A stretch of DNA of 64,000 nt from Candidatus Peribacterales bacterium (GCA_020058765.1 JAGVDM010000004.1:1-64000); one strand, 5' to 3'; numbered from the stretch's first letter, positions 33,431-44,054 are shown. The notes: generated from the letters alone by a model not told the origin. Program-made: numbers and translations.

Positions 33431-34333
33431 CTACTGCTTGCCGCGCATTTCGTCGATCGCCTGTTGGAGTTTGGATTCCTCTGGTGCTGGTGCAGCGGGA
33501 ACGTCTGTTGCTGCTGTCGCCGGTGCAGCGGCACCTGCCTTGCGGCGCATGCCGCCCATTTTGCCCTTGAAAACGAGCAGTACCACACCGAGCGCAATTG
33601 CACCTCCGGCAAGCGCAACGCTCATGAGGGTGCCAGTCAGCCACGAACTTTCCTCCTCTTCTGCAATCGGCATTTCTTTCGCCTCTTCATTCTCTTGCAG
33701 AGCACCTGTTGCTGTCAGCGCTTCCTCATCTTCTAACACTGCACCGGTCATTGCGTCTTCTTCCACAATGATGCTGCTACCAGTGCCACTCTCTTCTATT
33801 GTGTCACTAGGCACTTCTTCCTCCACAATTACGGCTTCTTCCACAGGCTCTTGTGCAGGTTCCTCTTCTGCTGCGGCATGGAATCCTATTCCCGGATCAA
33901 ACACTTTTCCGCCTCTATAGAGCACGGGCTTTCCATTCGACTGAGTCACTGGAGCCATTGTTGTAGTTTGTACAGTTGGTGCAGGTGCAGGCGTTGATTT
34001 CGGCACTTCTACCGGGGGCACAGTCACTTCTTCTTCAGTTGCCAACTCCGCAAAGTTCACACTTGTGTCGGCATCATCAATCCAGTTTCCGTTCTCATCG
34101 AAGATCTGCTCATCAAGCACGAGTGGATCATTGGCTGCTTCCCATAGGGCGGCATCTTCTTCCCACGTTGGCTCTGGCTCTTCTGCGGGCGCAGCGTCCT
34201 CCTCTTGCATCTGTTCCATCACCAGTGGGTCAAGCTCAGGATCCAGCGCTAAACCAAGGAGCTCCTGTGGTGCAGGGAGATACGCATGTCCTAGTGCAGG
34301 AAGGCCAATGACCAATGCGAAGAAGAGCGACAT
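33431..34333 (-). CDS. Exported acidic protein with C-terminal transmembrane helix
   Basis: 300 residues from ATG 34333: signal peptide (about 1-17, ending GHA), then a long Glu/Asp/Pro/Ala-rich region of low complexity, a membrane helix near residues 238-258 (MSVALAGGAIALGVVLLVF), a basic stop-transfer KGKMGGMRRK, and an Ala/Pro-rich cytoplasmic tail. Function unknown; the layout suits a surface stalk anchored at its C-terminus. Promoter TTGCTT (34381-34386), 17 bases, TATAAT (34358-34363). Confidence 0.75.
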   Translation of the reverse strand: MSLFFALVIGLPALGHAYLPAPQELLGLALDPELDPLVMEQMQEEDAAPAEEPEPTWEEDAALWEAANDPLVLDEQIFDENGNWIDDADTSVNFAELATEEEVTVPPVEVPKSTPAPAPTVQTTTMAPVTQSNGKPVLYRGGKVFDPGIGFHAAAEEEPAQEPVEEAVIVEEEVPSDTIEESGTGSSIIVEEDAMTGAVLEDEEALTATGALQENEEAKEMPIAEEEESSWLTGTLMSVALAGGAIALGVVLLVFKGKMGGMRRKAGAAAPATAATDVPAAPAPEESKLQQAIDEMRGKQ

Positions 34334-34357
34334 AGAATCTAATGTGTATTTGTAAAT

Positions 34358-34386
34358 ATTATACAATTAAATTAGCTTTTAAGCAA
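34358..34386 (-). promoter_or_regulatory. Promoter of the acidic exported protein
   Basis: Minus-strand TTGCTT - 17 - TATAAT; the -35 begins 1 base after the rny terminator stem. Confidence 0.7.
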
Positions 34387-34419
34387 ATACAGGGGTGCTC
34401 ACGGCGGAGACCCCTGTAT
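34387..34419 (-). terminator. Terminator hairpin of rny
   Basis: Perfect 10-base stem ATACAGGGGT/ACCCCTGTAT with a 13-base GC-rich loop, 14 bases after the rny stop; only a short T-run follows. Confidence 0.65.
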
Positions 34420-34432
34420 GCCAATAGTTCTA

Positions 34433-35986
34433 CTACTTTGCTGTTTCGATCACGCGCCTCTCGCGGATCACGTTGACTTTAATCACGCCGGGGTAGGTAA
34501 GCTCGGCTTCGATCTTCTTGGTGATGTTCTTTGCGAGTTCTTCCTGACCAAGGTCGTTGATCTTTTCGGTATCCACGAACACACGCACCTCACGACCTGC
34601 GGAGATGGCGAATGCACGCAGGACGCCGTCGAAGCTCTTCGCGACTTCCTCAAGCTCCTTAAGGCGCTTGATGTAGGCCTCAATGGATTCTTTGCGCGAC
34701 CCAGGGCGTGCGCCGGAAATGGCGTCCACCGCGGCAACAATGAATGCTTCTGGTGACTCCATAGGGATATCTTCATGATGCGCTGCCACACAGTGGATCA
34801 CTTCTGGGCGTACCTTGAAACGCTTACAGATCTCCACGCCGATCTCCACGTGTGTTCCGGCGACTTCGTGGTCGAGCGCTTTACCGATGTCGTGGAGCAA
34901 GCAGCCCTCAACAACGGTCTGCACGTCTGCTCCGAGTTCCTCGGCAAGCATGCGTCCAATATTCGCCATTTCCACCGAGTGCTTCAGGATGTTCTGCCCA
35001 TAGCTTGTGCGGAATCGCAGGCGACCAATGATCTTCAGTAAGTCTTGTGAATAGCCTGTAATGCCCAGTTCTGCGGTTGCACGCTTCCCGAACTCCAACA
35101 TCATCTTGTTCACTTCGGCTTTCATCTTCTCCACTATTTCTTCAATGCGAGCAGGCTGAATGCGTCCGTCCTTGATCAGCTTCTCCATTGCGAGTTTTGC
35201 TACGTAGCGACGGGCAAGATCGAAACCAGAAATGATGATTGCCCCCGGTGTGTCGTCGATGATGATGTCGACACCGGTGAGCTGTTCGAAGGTTGTGATG
35301 TTGCGACCCTCTTTACCGATGATCTTCCCTTTGATGTCGTCACTCGGGATCTGCACGATTGTGGAGGTCGACTCGCTCGCTACTTCGGATGCGTAGCGAT
35401 GCATTGCTTCGACCATCAAGTTCTTTGCCTCTTCTTCGTAGTCTTCCTTCGCCTGCTCTTTGAGAAGTTTCACCTGACCTGCAAAGTACGTGGAGTACTC
35501 ATCTTTCAGTTCTTCCCAGAGCTGTTTCTTTGCTTCTTCCTCGGAGAGCTTGGACATCTGCTCCAACGCTTTGCGATGCTCCAACGCTGCAGCGGAGAGC
35601 TCGGTTTTGAGGCCGGCGACTTCCTCCTCTTTGCTAGCCAGCGAAGTGCGCTGACGCTCGATCTCGCGCACTTTTTCGTCGAGACCTTTCTCTTTTTCTT
35701 CCAGGCGCGCCTGATCGGCTTCGATCTTCGATTCAATTTCCGCTGCGCGAATCTTCGCTTCGCTCAAGACTTCCTTTGCAGTGGCACGCGCCTCGGCCTC
35801 TGCCGATTTGATCATGCCCTGTGCATCAGCTACTTGGCGCTTGAGGTCAGAAAGCTTTTGTTCCTGTTCACGAATTTGTGTTTGCACGGCTTGCGAAACC
35901 TTCTTGTTCTTGGAGAAGTAGAATCCACCCGCGGCCAAGCCAAGGCCAAAGCCCGCAAGTGCAAGAATTATGGTGAGAGTGTCCAT
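34433..35986 (-). CDS. rny: Ribonuclease Y
   Basis: Membrane-anchored endoribonuclease that initiates mRNA decay. The 517-residue protein has an N-terminal helix (TIILALAGFGLGLAAGGFYF), a long coiled coil (about 25-200), a KH domain (IVQIPSDDIKGKIIGKEGRN, then FEQLTGVDIIIDDTPG) and an HD domain with LLHDIGKALDHE and CVAAHHEDI. It matches standard RNase Y in length and order of domains. Confidence 0.97.
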   Translation of the reverse strand: MDTLTIILALAGFGLGLAAGGFYFSKNKKVSQAVQTQIREQEQKLSDLKRQVADAQGMIKSAEAEARATAKEVLSEAKIRAAEIESKIEADQARLEEKEKGLDEKVREIERQRTSLASKEEEVAGLKTELSAAALEHRKALEQMSKLSEEEAKKQLWEELKDEYSTYFAGQVKLLKEQAKEDYEEEAKNLMVEAMHRYASEVASESTSTIVQIPSDDIKGKIIGKEGRNITTFEQLTGVDIIIDDTPGAIIISGFDLARRYVAKLAMEKLIKDGRIQPARIEEIVEKMKAEVNKMMLEFGKRATAELGITGYSQDLLKIIGRLRFRTSYGQNILKHSVEMANIGRMLAEELGADVQTVVEGCLLHDIGKALDHEVAGTHVEIGVEICKRFKVRPEVIHCVAAHHEDIPMESPEAFIVAAVDAISGARPGSRKESIEAYIKRLKELEEVAKSFDGVLRAFAISAGREVRVFVDTEKINDLGQEELAKNITKKIEAELTYPGVIKVNVIRERRVIETAK

Positions 35987-36371
35987 AGAATGGGGGGTCA
36001 GAAAATCTAGATCAGCCCCCTGCGGTATGCGATTTACTCCTTGCCGATGACGAGTGCGGTATCAGGTGTCATGGGATGGTTGTCGAATGTCAGAGGAGAA
36101 ACGCCCGCAAGGGTGCGGAGTTCATTGAAGGGAACGCTTGGAGTATACCAGTGGCAGCGAAAGGCGCCAGACGCTGCTTGTGGCTTCCAGAAGCGATCGA
36201 ACAGAGAATACTGGCGAAACTGGACTTGCGTAAAAATGGAAAATATCCCAAACAGTTCTTTGGTACTGCAGAACGAAATACGGGGCAAACAGAAGCTGGT
36301 TGTATACAACCAGCAAAACGTTCATCGCGTGTAGCCGCCACAACGCCATGTGCCTATGGTTTTCTGTACGC
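35987..36371. other. Intergenic region between divergent rny and the lamin-tail protein
   Basis: No convincing gene. A TGGTATACT extended -10 on the minus strand near 36145-36153 could serve rny. A perfect 20-base palindrome lies at 36295-36314. Several open frames on both strands cross here but none has family similarity or a supporting ribosome site; the minus-strand one ending at 36034 reads plausibly near its C-terminus but has no identifiable start. Confidence 0.5.
36295..36314. promoter_or_regulatory. Perfect 20-bp palindrome, candidate operator
   Basis: GCTGGTTGTATACAACCAGC is exactly self-complementary. It lies 58 bases before the start of the lamin-tail protein, a usual place for a repressor or activator site. 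Confidence 0.5.
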
Positions 36372-38564
36372 ATGCAACTCTATAGCCACGCTCTGTCGTT
36401 TGTGGTGTTCGTCGCACTGGTGCTCGCGGCAAGAACCGCACATGCATCCGCTGTTATTAGCGAAGTTTGCTGGATGGGATCCGATCTCAGCACTGCAGAT
36501 GAATGGATCGAGGTAGCCGGAGTAGGGGAGTCGGCAACCGATCTTACCGATTGGTGGCTCACGAGCCAAGCGAGTGATGGCACAGAGCGCGTCATCGCCA
36601 CATTCGCAACAGGAACATTCCTCATGCCAGGTGATACATTCATCATCGCGAATTATGCAGCAGGGCAATCGCGTGTTTTGGAGGCGCCGGATCTCGTGAC
36701 GAGCGGCTTATCGTTGCCCAATACCAAACTGCTCTTGCGACTGTACGACGCAAGCGGATCGCTTGTGGATACCGTAGATGACGGCATCGGCGCACCTTTT
36801 GCAGGCGTAAGTGCAACCGGCACGGGGACGCGTGCAACTATGGAGCGTATTGATGTGCTTGCACCCGGGTCCGTCATTACTAACTGGCAATCGGCACGTG
36901 CAAGCGTGGGCATCGATGCAGCTGCACCGCTGCTCGGCTCACCTGGGTTTCTGCATGTTGACACTCCACTTCCAGAGCCCGATCCGCTTCCAGAAGTAGA
37001 GAGCACTTCTTCTTCATCTTCCTCAGAATCATCGAGTGAGTCATCTGCTTTTGCAGATGCTGTACCAGCCTCCGTGTACTTTTCCGAAATTATGGCAAAT
37101 CCCATCGGTTCCGACGATGCCGAGTGGATCGAACTGCGGAACTTCGGCTCAGGAGCAGTGGATATTGCCGGATGGGAATTGCAAGTGGGTACCAAGATCA
37201 TTCCCATTTCGGCACAGTCTGCATCCGGATACGTACTCGAAGCCGGTGCGTACACACTCCTACACAAACGTGATTTTGGTTTCACACTTCCAAATGCTGG
37301 CGGAACGATTTCGCTTGTTTCGAATGATGCACAGCAAGATTCCATTATCTATCCCGAAGCATTCGATGGCATTAGCTTCGGAAGGCTCTCAATGGAAGAC
37401 GCACCGCGTGCGTTCTGCCGTTCTACCCCGGGCTCACAGAACATCGTTGTTACTCCAGATGTGTCCATCGCTGTACAGTCAGTGAGCAACGCCACACAGC
37501 ATGGGACACTCATAACCGCAGAGGGAAAAACGACACTCAATCTTGAGGGGTTACTGCACAACACATCAAGTGCAGGCGCGCTCTGCAGCTGGAACTTTGG
37601 CGATGGTTTCACGAGCGCGAGCTGTAATCCGCCGTCGCATACATTCACGGAGCGCGGTATCTACAGCGTCCTCTTCGTTTTTCAAGATGCCTGTGGCACC
37701 GCGGTTGAGAGGCAGCTTATCGTGGAAGTTCGAGAGCCGCCAAAGACGGTTGTTCCGGTCGTGCCCCCGGTTGAGCAGGAACAGGAAAACTCAGAAGAAA
37801 CACGATGCATCCCGTCGGAAAACGGTGGCGTAGTGCTCTCTGAATTTTTACCCAATCCAGCCGGAGATGATGCAATAGGGGAGTGGATTGAGCTTGCGAA
37901 TCCCACAAGTACATCGATCGATTTGTGTGGATGGAGCATTGATGATGGCGATGGCGGGAGTGCGTCCTTTTCACTCGATGCCTATGCAATCGCAGCAAAC
38001 GGGTTCCTGCTTCTGCATCGAAATATCACTAATATTGCGCTGAACAACGACGGAGATAGCGTGCGTTTGTTGGCACCTGATGGCATGGAAAAGTTCTCGC
38101 AGATTGTCGAATATACGGCTTCAAAAGAAGCCCTTTCCTATGCCATGTTTGGCGATTCATGGCATTGGGAACATGCCCCTACTCCGGGCACACAGAACCT
38201 GCCAAAGAGAAATGAAACAGTGCTTTCGACTACATCGGGGGCAGTGGTATCGCTTGTGGCTAAAAATCCTAAAAAGCCCATAAAGAAGAGCACAATCACA
38301 AATACTGAACAAAATTTGTATACAAAAAAAATTTCAGCAATCCAAAACGCACTCACAACACACTACGAAAATGTACCTCAATTACCTCTGGTATCTTTGA
38401 GCGAAAATCAGCCTCTTTTGCCTGTTTCTCATCGGAATCTTGCACGTTTCCTCCCCGCATATTCCGCTGAACAGGCTTCCTCTTTCGCCTCTGACTGGTG
38501 GCTGCTTTTCCTAGTCGTTCCGCTTGCGACGATTCTCGTATGGAAGGGCTCACTTCGATCTTGA
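36372..38564 (+). CDS. Surface protein with lamin-tail and PKD-like domains
   Basis: 730 residues from ATG 36372. Signal peptide (1-25, ending ARTAHAS); three lamin-tail domains marked by the WI.L/V.....D..GW pattern: DEWIEVAGVGESATDLTDWWL (about 45), AEWIELRNFGSGAVDIAGW (about 250) and GEWIELANPTSTSIDLCGW (about 510); a PKD-like segment with CSWNFGDGFTSASC near 410-425; Ser-rich and Pro/Glu linkers; and a C-terminal membrane helix (WWLLFLVVPLATILVW) with a short basic end. Such proteins are cell-surface anchored and often nuclease- or adhesion-associated; no catalytic domain is visible here. Confidence 0.88.
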   Translation: MQLYSHALSFVVFVALVLAARTAHASAVISEVCWMGSDLSTADEWIEVAGVGESATDLTDWWLTSQASDGTERVIATFATGTFLMPGDTFIIANYAAGQSRVLEAPDLVTSGLSLPNTKLLLRLYDASGSLVDTVDDGIGAPFAGVSATGTGTRATMERIDVLAPGSVITNWQSARASVGIDAAAPLLGSPGFLHVDTPLPEPDPLPEVESTSSSSSSESSSESSAFADAVPASVYFSEIMANPIGSDDAEWIELRNFGSGAVDIAGWELQVGTKIIPISAQSASGYVLEAGAYTLLHKRDFGFTLPNAGGTISLVSNDAQQDSIIYPEAFDGISFGRLSMEDAPRAFCRSTPGSQNIVVTPDVSIAVQSVSNATQHGTLITAEGKTTLNLEGLLHNTSSAGALCSWNFGDGFTSASCNPPSHTFTERGIYSVLFVFQDACGTAVERQLIVEVREPPKTVVPVVPPVEQEQENSEETRCIPSENGGVVLSEFLPNPAGDDAIGEWIELANPTSTSIDLCGWSIDDGDGGSASFSLDAYAIAANGFLLLHRNITNIALNNDGDSVRLLAPDGMEKFSQIVEYTASKEALSYAMFGDSWHWEHAPTPGTQNLPKRNETVLSTTSGAVVSLVAKNPKKPIKKSTITNTEQNLYTKKISAIQNALTTHYENVPQLPLVSLSENQPLLPVSHRNLARFLPAYSAEQASSFASDWWLLFLVVPLATILVWKGSLRS

Positions 38565-38589
38565 AGCCAAAGCGTTTTTGAGGTACACT
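38561..38589 (+). promoter_or_regulatory. Promoter of the 1810-residue protein
   Basis: TTGAAG (38561-38566), 17-base spacer, TACACT (38584-38589), inside and just after the 3' end of the preceding gene. Confidence 0.6.
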
Positions 38590-38610
38590 ATTGAGATTTA
38601 TTCGCATTCC

Positions 38611-41600
38611 ATGCGGAACACACACCCAACATTTTCTTCTCCGGATTCCCCAGAACGTGAGCACCGTCTCGCGTTTGAGCGCGTACCGGAATCCGTCAGT
38701 GGACCTGAACTGCGCGAGGATCGACAGGAAATGGAAAAGTCTACGACCATCGTGTACAGCAAGCTGAATCAGGTGACAGCGAACGATGAACGCAAACGCG
38801 ACACGCTGTACGTGGATAAATGGACTCGCTTCATGTTGATGGCGAGCACGCAGATGCAAGGAGGTAATCGCGTGCAGTGGATGCCTGGTGGCCTGATGGC
38901 TACCGCAGAGAAGTGGCACCCTGCGTTCAAGAAAGCGAACGAGGAATTTACACGTCTCAAAGACCGCTCGCCCAAAGAAGCCAAGGCATTGCTCGAACAG
39001 TTGCGTTCGCAATTGGATGCCTGGAAGAAGGCGATCGCAGATTATGATAAAGCCTTTGGTGGACCGCTGCAGGGAGACCTAGCTGCAGCAGGAATCGATA
39101 CAGATGTTGCCGATGTGCTTGGCAAATATGTGATTGAGCAGAAGCAACTCACGGAGCGCATTGATGCCATGCTCATCCGCATGCAACAGGCGGTTGCAGA
39201 AACAGATGCAACGCGTGCAGAGAAAGTGAATGCACTCAAAAAGAAAATCGCAGCGGAAGAGGCTGCAGGCAGAGATCCAAAAGCGCTCAAAGATGAGCTG
39301 GCATTCGCGGAGCTTTCGAAAGAAGACAAGCTCAAGAAGCTCGAAACCGAGTGGAAGGAGCAGATTTCACTTTCCGAGGAAGATCGCAAAAATCTCGATG
39401 CGGTTGTTGTTGAGCTTAAAAAGAAACTCACAACCATCAACGAAGACGAGCGGGCATTCCTTCGTGATCATGCAGAGCCTCGCCGCAAGTATCTGCTCAA
39501 GTTCGGCGGCTACAATGCCGAATGGCTTGTGGGTCAGGCTGCAACGGACAAAAAGGGCGAGTACAACGCTCGCTTGCTGTTCATTGACCTCCAGGTTCTC
39601 GGCTTTACGCCAGATTTGGTAGAGCTAGAAAAGCGCCGCACCAACAAAGACGAATTGATGGTGTACATCAAGAGTCTCACTCGTAAAGATGAACGGACGG
39701 GCGACACGATTCGCTTCTTAGACAAGGGGCCAGGCATTTCGCTACAGGACATGTATTTGCGTTCGCAGTTCCCACCAGATGTGGTGCAGCAGCTGCAGCG
39801 GCCGGATCTGCAACCGGTGAGCACAGCGATGCTCTATGAGCTGCTTGCTTTGGATCTGGATAAACCTTTCGAAGAGAACCTTTCGCAGATCATTAAGATC
39901 TGCACAAAGGAGGAGAATGGGAAACTTGCAGTCCAAGAAGACCGTTTTGTTCAGTTGGTCACTTTTCTGTTGTATACGAAGAACGGCGCAAAAAATCATG
40001 AAGACGCGAATGCGGCAAACCCCAAAAAAGAAGACCACATTTCCTTTGAAAAGGAGGCGAAAGCAAAGCTCCAGCAGCTTATCGACGATAACACATTGAT
40101 GAGAGGCGGAGATGGTCGCCTCTACGTACAACACGACGCTACTACAAAGCCTGAGAAAGTACTTCTCGATAAGCTCAAAGGGCTTGGTATCACCTGGGAT
40201 GGTGAGCCGCTTAACATGCTTAAGCAGATCAAGGCTACTGGTGTGGATACGCAGGAGCTTGGCGTCACGGTGGACAAGCTCTGGGATGAAACCAAAACTA
40301 CCGTGGCAGATGCCGCTCAAGATTGGTGGGAGTATGTTCGTTCGATTCCCAAGCTTGCGTACGATCCGGAGCAAGATCCAACCATTCGGGAATATATCAA
40401 AAAGCAGGATGCACTTTCCGCAGCTATCGGCTCCATAGAAGGCACTACCGGTTCCTTCGATGGAATCGAGAAGTTCTTCCAAACGGGCAGAAAGTCACTG
40501 GAAGGCAGCCAGACGGCAATGGAGAAAGCATTGCTCCCGGTGGATATTGCCGCGGAAGCAATGGATCACTACAAGGGTGCCGAGACACTCAGCGATGCAG
40601 CGCTCTACCTTATTGATACGCTCAATGCACGATCGGATTGGCAGCAGCGCCCGCTTGATGTGCGCAAAATTGCATTCTGGCTGGCGATGAATAAAGGAGA
40701 AGGAGGTTTGGACATGGCGGTGAATTTCATGCGGCAGGTTTCTGCCTCTGAGCATGATGACGATGCCCGCCGTGTAGTCATCGATGCCTACATTGCAGAT
40801 CTACCAGAGGCAGATCGCACAGCATTGCAGCAGTACCTTGCAACAATCAGTCGCGTGCAGGAGCTTTCGCATACAGACATTCTTGATGAGGCGAAGAATC
40901 GCGATATCAAGGTAAAGCGAGATGCACTCATGGTGCTGGAATCCATGGGCCATGCAGGCAAGATTGGCCGATGGCACATTGATGATCCTGCAAAGGATGA
41001 TGGCGCATACATCGAAGAATCACTTCGTGCGATTCTATACGGCAATGGTGCTGATGCAGTTATTACAGCTTACGTAACAAAGAAGTCACAAAAATATGAC
41101 TTCAATGGTGTGGAGCAAGTGATCGAAGTAGAAGATGCGAACCTCTACGTTCGCCAAATTCAGAACGACCTCATTTACAAGTCGCAACAGGAAGTGGCAG
41201 CAGGCAAGCAGAACAAGGAGTACGAATTGCTCCAGGACCCCATGGAGAAGGGCTTGCGCGGAATTGCCGATACGCTTGGCGAACTCTGGCAGGGCGATAA
41301 CGTGGACAAAGCAAAAGTCATTGCGGCAATCGTTGCTGGTCTGTGGCTTATGAAGTCTGCGTGGAACAAAGGGGGACTAGGTAAGAAGCTTCTGGTTGGC
41401 CTACCGCTTCTTATGGTGGCAAACACCGTGTACAAGAAGCAAACAGGCAAAGATCTGCTCGGCCAGCACCTTACGTTCATGAGCAAAGAGCAGCGCGGAA
41501 CAGCACTCGAGCGCTTCCGCCGTCGTGGTGCAGCGATCGATAAGTATAAGGTACTTGGTACCAACGCTGGGCACGAGGCCATCAAACAGCTCACCGACCG

Positions 41601-44043
41601 CGATAATCCCATTCGCGTGGAGGAGCTCTTGGCATGGCGTGAACAGGTGAAGGGTAAAGGCCATCGTGATTACACCCAGGGTGCGCCAGCCAACTTGAAT
41701 ACCATGGCTATTTGGCAGCACATGGGGAATAAGAAGGAGATGAACGATGCGTATGAGGTGGCATTCCTTGCATTTGAATCTCTCTGTGTAGACGTTGCTC
41801 AGCTCAATGGAATGGGCGGCGACTACGAGAGCATTGCTGAGCAGGGCGCAGATTTCATTAAGAAGCATTACGTAGACATGACCGAGTATCACAAAGACGA
41901 TCCTCGTCGTGATCGCTCAAAAATGCCGATCACCATGCTCGATGTGATCATCAACGAGGCTCGCACTCCAGGGAGTGCAGAAGCCATTACTGAAGATCGC
42001 ACATTTGTAGAGTGGCTTGCAGGCAGCATCGGCAAGAGTACCGAGTACGTCTACGGCAAACTGAAAGAAGGCTACACGGCGATCGATATTCGACGCGAAG
42101 CCTTGGTAGAGAAGATGCCGGAGTACTACGAACAAGGAAAAGATTGGGTATTCGATACGTACGAAACGCTCGAAAAATTCTTGCGTGTTACTTGGCACAA
42201 ACTTGAGCCAGAACTTCGAGAAGATTTCCAGGCTACGTGGAAATTCTTATACGAAGCAGGTACAGAGCTTGGGTTCACTATTGTTGTAAAGGGAGGTGAG
42301 GCCATCGAATTTATTGCAGAGAAGGGGTACACGATTACCGCAAATGGTCTGGATGCTCTCCACAAAGCACATGAGCGTATCCTGGCAATTCCCGAACTGC
42401 ACTACATGCTTCGCCCGGTTGAGGAGCTCATTATGCATGTTGTGGGTGTGGATTATATGGTTACGCTCAATGAGGCGGATGCCAAAAAACAAGCAGGTGT
42501 AGAAGATCATGCAATGGATACATTCGTGTCTCCAGATGGGCAGTATGCCATTCGCGATGTGTCGCGACCGTATACGCTGAGCACCTTCTTCCCTGTAAAA
42601 CGTTCCAAAGGATTTGGATTTGAAATTCCTGCCGGCAAAGAGCCAGAGACAATCATGGATACGTACAAGGAACAACTGGCAAAAGCTCTCTATGAGCCAG
42701 ATGTACCGTTTGACGATCTTCGACCTTCGCAACAGCGCATGGTGCTTGAAATGCTGAAGTCCAACATGTTTAGGCAGCTAGCACATGAGGCAAAGTTTAA
42801 AATGAGCGAGACGGCATACGATACCGAACTTGCGAAGCGTGAAGCGCAGGCAGCCACTGCAGATGCCGCTTTGGCTAATGCTGAATTGGATTTCAAGACA
42901 GCAGAGCAGGCGATGAAAGACATAAACAAGCATTACGATCTGGCATTCAATACGCCACTTGGTACCCTGCAGGCAGAACATTCGAAAATTACAACAAAAG
43001 AACAACAGATTAAAAATGAAGCATCACCACATCGCATTCAGCATGCAGTGCTGAGCACGAGAATTAGCAAGGTTAAAGACGACATTGCCGCGCTTGATAG
43101 GGCTGGCAAAAAAGACCAAGCCGATATAAAGCGTGAAGAGCTTAAGGAGATGGAAAAGCAGTTAGAAACTGCACAGCTTAAAGTCCGTCATGCAGATCAA
43201 AATATCAAAAAATTGGCGGATGAAGAGGCGCAATACTTCACATATGTATTTATCGCGCAGGCAATTGCAGATGGCAAAGTGCCACGAGCACCGCTGCGTC
43301 CGGGCGAGGGCGATTCTCTGAAGGCGCTATTGCAGGCAGCATCAGCACGAGAAACTATTCCTGAACGCATAGCGTTCATGGTACAGCTTGCAGACATTCG
43401 TGCGAAGCATCGCGATGCACTGCAAAGGGTTACTGATAGCAAAACACAGCGAGATGCAGCTAGCACGAAAGCTGTTGAGGCACGCCAGGAATTCTCGCGG
43501 TTCAAGCAAGATGGTCTGGAAAAGGTCAAATTGCCTTTGGATTCACTGTTCACCGGACCTGGTGGTACTTCACTGCTTACTGCGGATGTGCTCATCGAAG
43601 ATCCCGATACGGGCTCACTCATTAATCAGGTCTTCCAACAGAAGCGGGAATTTATGGGTGTTTCCTTCGAATGGTTGCGTGGTGATGTTCGTACAACAGT
43701 AGAAAAAGGTGCAAAGGATTGGAAAGAACACATGCTTGCCAGTGAACCAAAATACCAGGAATACTCCACTGCAGATGCATCTACGCTCGATGGTAAGCGT
43801 AAAATGAAGATTGCCAGTGCATACGCACGCTACTTGGAAATCATTGCGCTGAATGAAATTCTTCAGCGCGCAACATTGAAATCTATTTCGCATCCAGTAG
43901 AAGGTGAAACGTCTCACGTACTCCACTTGTCTGTGGAAGAGGCAGATCGCATCTACTTGTATTTGCGTGAGCGGGAAGGGCTCATTCGCTTTGATCGCTA
44001 TGTCAAAGACTTTGATGATCTTGACGCAAGTCTACAGAAGTAA
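38611..44043 (+). CDS. Giant protein of unknown function (1810 residues)
   Basis: No family recognised. From ATG 38611 there is no signal peptide; the protein is helical and strongly charged, with coiled-coil-prone stretches near 105-290 (KKKIAAEEAAGRDPKALKDE) and 1390-1560 (DTELAKREAQAATADAALAN). Close to the midpoint (about 900-945) are two hydrophobic segments, AKVIAAIVAGLWLMKSAW and KLLVGLPLLMVANTVY, that could form a membrane hairpin separating two cytoplasmic halves of about 900 residues. It is followed after 11 bases by a Gly/Ala-rich membrane-interacting protein gene, a likely partner. No enzymatic motif seen. Confidence 0.85.
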   Translation: MRNTHPTFSSPDSPEREHRLAFERVPESVSGPELREDRQEMEKSTTIVYSKLNQVTANDERKRDTLYVDKWTRFMLMASTQMQGGNRVQWMPGGLMATAEKWHPAFKKANEEFTRLKDRSPKEAKALLEQLRSQLDAWKKAIADYDKAFGGPLQGDLAAAGIDTDVADVLGKYVIEQKQLTERIDAMLIRMQQAVAETDATRAEKVNALKKKIAAEEAAGRDPKALKDELAFAELSKEDKLKKLETEWKEQISLSEEDRKNLDAVVVELKKKLTTINEDERAFLRDHAEPRRKYLLKFGGYNAEWLVGQAATDKKGEYNARLLFIDLQVLGFTPDLVELEKRRTNKDELMVYIKSLTRKDERTGDTIRFLDKGPGISLQDMYLRSQFPPDVVQQLQRPDLQPVSTAMLYELLALDLDKPFEENLSQIIKICTKEENGKLAVQEDRFVQLVTFLLYTKNGAKNHEDANAANPKKEDHISFEKEAKAKLQQLIDDNTLMRGGDGRLYVQHDATTKPEKVLLDKLKGLGITWDGEPLNMLKQIKATGVDTQELGVTVDKLWDETKTTVADAAQDWWEYVRSIPKLAYDPEQDPTIREYIKKQDALSAAIGSIEGTTGSFDGIEKFFQTGRKSLEGSQTAMEKALLPVDIAAEAMDHYKGAETLSDAALYLIDTLNARSDWQQRPLDVRKIAFWLAMNKGEGGLDMAVNFMRQVSASEHDDDARRVVIDAYIADLPEADRTALQQYLATISRVQELSHTDILDEAKNRDIKVKRDALMVLESMGHAGKIGRWHIDDPAKDDGAYIEESLRAILYGNGADAVITAYVTKKSQKYDFNGVEQVIEVEDANLYVRQIQNDLIYKSQQEVAAGKQNKEYELLQDPMEKGLRGIADTLGELWQGDNVDKAKVIAAIVAGLWLMKSAWNKGGLGKKLLVGLPLLMVANTVYKKQTGKDLLGQHLTFMSKEQRGTALERFRRRGAAIDKYKVLGTNAGHEAIKQLTDRDNPIRVEELLAWREQVKGKGHRDYTQGAPANLNTMAIWQHMGNKKEMNDAYEVAFLAFESLCVDVAQLNGMGGDYESIAEQGADFIKKHYVDMTEYHKDDPRRDRSKMPITMLDVIINEARTPGSAEAITEDRTFVEWLAGSIGKSTEYVYGKLKEGYTAIDIRREALVEKMPEYYEQGKDWVFDTYETLEKFLRVTWHKLEPELREDFQATWKFLYEAGTELGFTIVVKGGEAIEFIAEKGYTITANGLDALHKAHERILAIPELHYMLRPVEELIMHVVGVDYMVTLNEADAKKQAGVEDHAMDTFVSPDGQYAIRDVSRPYTLSTFFPVKRSKGFGFEIPAGKEPETIMDTYKEQLAKALYEPDVPFDDLRPSQQRMVLEMLKSNMFRQLAHEAKFKMSETAYDTELAKREAQAATADAALANAELDFKTAEQAMKDINKHYDLAFNTPLGTLQAEHSKITTKEQQIKNEASPHRIQHAVLSTRISKVKDDIAALDRAGKKDQADIKREELKEMEKQLETAQLKVRHADQNIKKLADEEAQYFTYVFIAQAIADGKVPRAPLRPGEGDSLKALLQAASARETIPERIAFMVQLADIRAKHRDALQRVTDSKTQRDAASTKAVEARQEFSRFKQDGLEKVKLPLDSLFTGPGGTSLLTADVLIEDPDTGSLINQVFQQKREFMGVSFEWLRGDVRTTVEKGAKDWKEHMLASEPKYQEYSTADASTLDGKRKMKIASAYARYLEIIALNEILQRATLKSISHPVEGETSHVLHLSVEEADRIYLYLREREGLIRFDRYVKDFDDLDASLQK

Positions 44044-44054
44044 ATCTATTTATT

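Noticed and set aside
36034-36309. Minus-strand 91-residue frame upstream of rny
   Set aside because: No start context, no family similarity, and it overlaps the control region with the palindrome.
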